From: Candidatus Thorarchaeota archaeon
GTDB lineage: Archaea > Asgardarchaeota > Thorarchaeia > Thorarchaeales > Thorarchaeaceae
Assembly (NCBI GenBank): GCA_003345545.1
Contig: PRDH01000044.1
Span: 124,001-188,000 of the forward strand
Length of the DNA: 64,000 bases
Direction: 5' to 3'
Position 1 is the stretch's first letter; each line of letters begins with the position of its first letter. Below, piece after piece: positions 63,791 through 64,000 of this stretch. Below the pieces are notes generated by a model. The model was not told the origin of the DNA. It made no database searches and saw only the letters and a list, made by a program, of their open reading frames with translations. Made by a program: the position numbers and the translations under genes.

Positions 63791-64000
63791 CTACGAAACC
63801 CTTTCTCTACTGTCTGACTTCTTGTACTCCTTCTTCGTTGCTACATCGACTCTGCTGGTCTTGAAGAAGTCACCAACAAGTTCGTCTACAAGAACACCGT
63901 CACGTAGGAGAAGAATTCTATCTGCCATGCGAGCAGTCTCAGGATCGTGGGTTGCAGCGATGACTGCGCGATTCTGATTCTTTGCAAGGTCTCTCATCAG
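63791..64000 (-). CDS. C-terminal fragment of a second ABC ATPase, cut by the right window edge
   Basis: The frame runs off the right end. The visible 69 residues contain the H-loop AVIAATHDPETARMADRILLLRDGVLVDE typical of LolD/MacB ATPases, with a charged tail (KKEYKKSDSRERVS). It lies 2 bp before permease copy 2 on the same strand, so the locus is ATPase-permease-permease-ATPase. Confidence 0.9.
   Translation of the reverse strand: MMRDLAKNQNRAVIAATHDPETARMADRILLLRDGVLVDELVGDFFKTSRVDVATKKEYKKSDSRERVS

Noticed and set aside
1-64000. CRISPR arrays, insertion sequences, integrases or prophage genes
   Set aside because: No regularly spaced repeats, transposase motifs or integrase signature were seen; gene content is housekeeping in character.

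Overview
The window looks like a chromosomal segment of an Asgard archaeon, most probably a Thorarchaeota-like lineage. The domain assignment is secure: archaeal family B DNA polymerase, NurA-HerA-Mre11-Rad50 operon, archaeosine synthase pair, FBP aldolase/phosphatase, ABCE1, archaeal tRNAs and TATA-type promoters. The Asgard assignment rests on a eukaryote-like ESCRT locus at the left edge. The exact lineage is an inference. No CRISPR array, integrase, insertion sequence or rRNA was seen, so this reads as core chromosome rather than a mobile island.

Layout. 1-3.8 kb: ESCRT locus, with the tail of a probable ESCRT-I subunit, an ESCRT-III (CHMP/Snf7) protein, Vps4 ATPase, Vps25 and a Vps28-like/EAP30 fusion. 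3.8-15.5 kb: aspartyl-tRNA synthetase, a small winged-helix regulator, a DNA methyltransferase, two small related membrane proteins flanking a class III aminotransferase, a zinc-ribbon protein, a TIM-barrel protein, DNA polymerase B, a PPC/DUF296 protein and a HIT protein. 15.5-20.6 kb: an IFT52-like (GIFT domain) coiled-coil protein and two tandem GT-C-like membrane proteins. 20.6-27.1 kb: the NurA-HerA-Mre11-Rad50 end-resection operon. 27.3-30.3 kb: a metallo-beta-lactamase-fold protein lacking its metal motif, a large cytosolic beta-sandwich repeat protein and a small unknown.

30.4-40.8 kb: RaSEA and ArcS (archaeosine), an MrfA/Hrq1-like helicase, a membrane zinc-ribbon protein, two thioredoxins separated by a candidate structured RNA, a gamma-carbonic-anhydrase-like protein, an M24-fold protein without metal ligands, two tRNA-Arg genes and a ribbon-helix-helix regulator. 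40.9-51.5 kb: a NIF3-fold protein, a DUF89 protein, triosephosphate isomerase, FBP aldolase/phosphatase and class I FBP aldolase (a gluconeogenic set), a nucleoside phosphorylase, a parvulin, an SCP2-like protein and ABCE1. 51.7-56.9 kb: a plus-strand run (YkgJ, PHP, amidohydrolase, Mut7-C), OsmC, a zinc dehydrogenase and a small Toprim protein. 56.9-64 kb: an ABC export system with two very large FtsX-type permeases between two ATPases, the second cut by the window edge.

The most unusual items are the ESCRT locus with an inverted repeat abutting the vps4 TATA box, the cytosolic IFT52-like protein, the candidate RNA at 37.2 kb, an ABCE1 iron-sulfur domain lacking one cysteine, and four separate proteins (MBL, gamma-CA, M24, NIF3 folds) that keep their family sequence but have lost metal ligands. 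Expression signals are mixed: some genes have Shine-Dalgarno sequences and others have a TATA box about 28-30 nt from the start, as expected for leaderless mRNAs.
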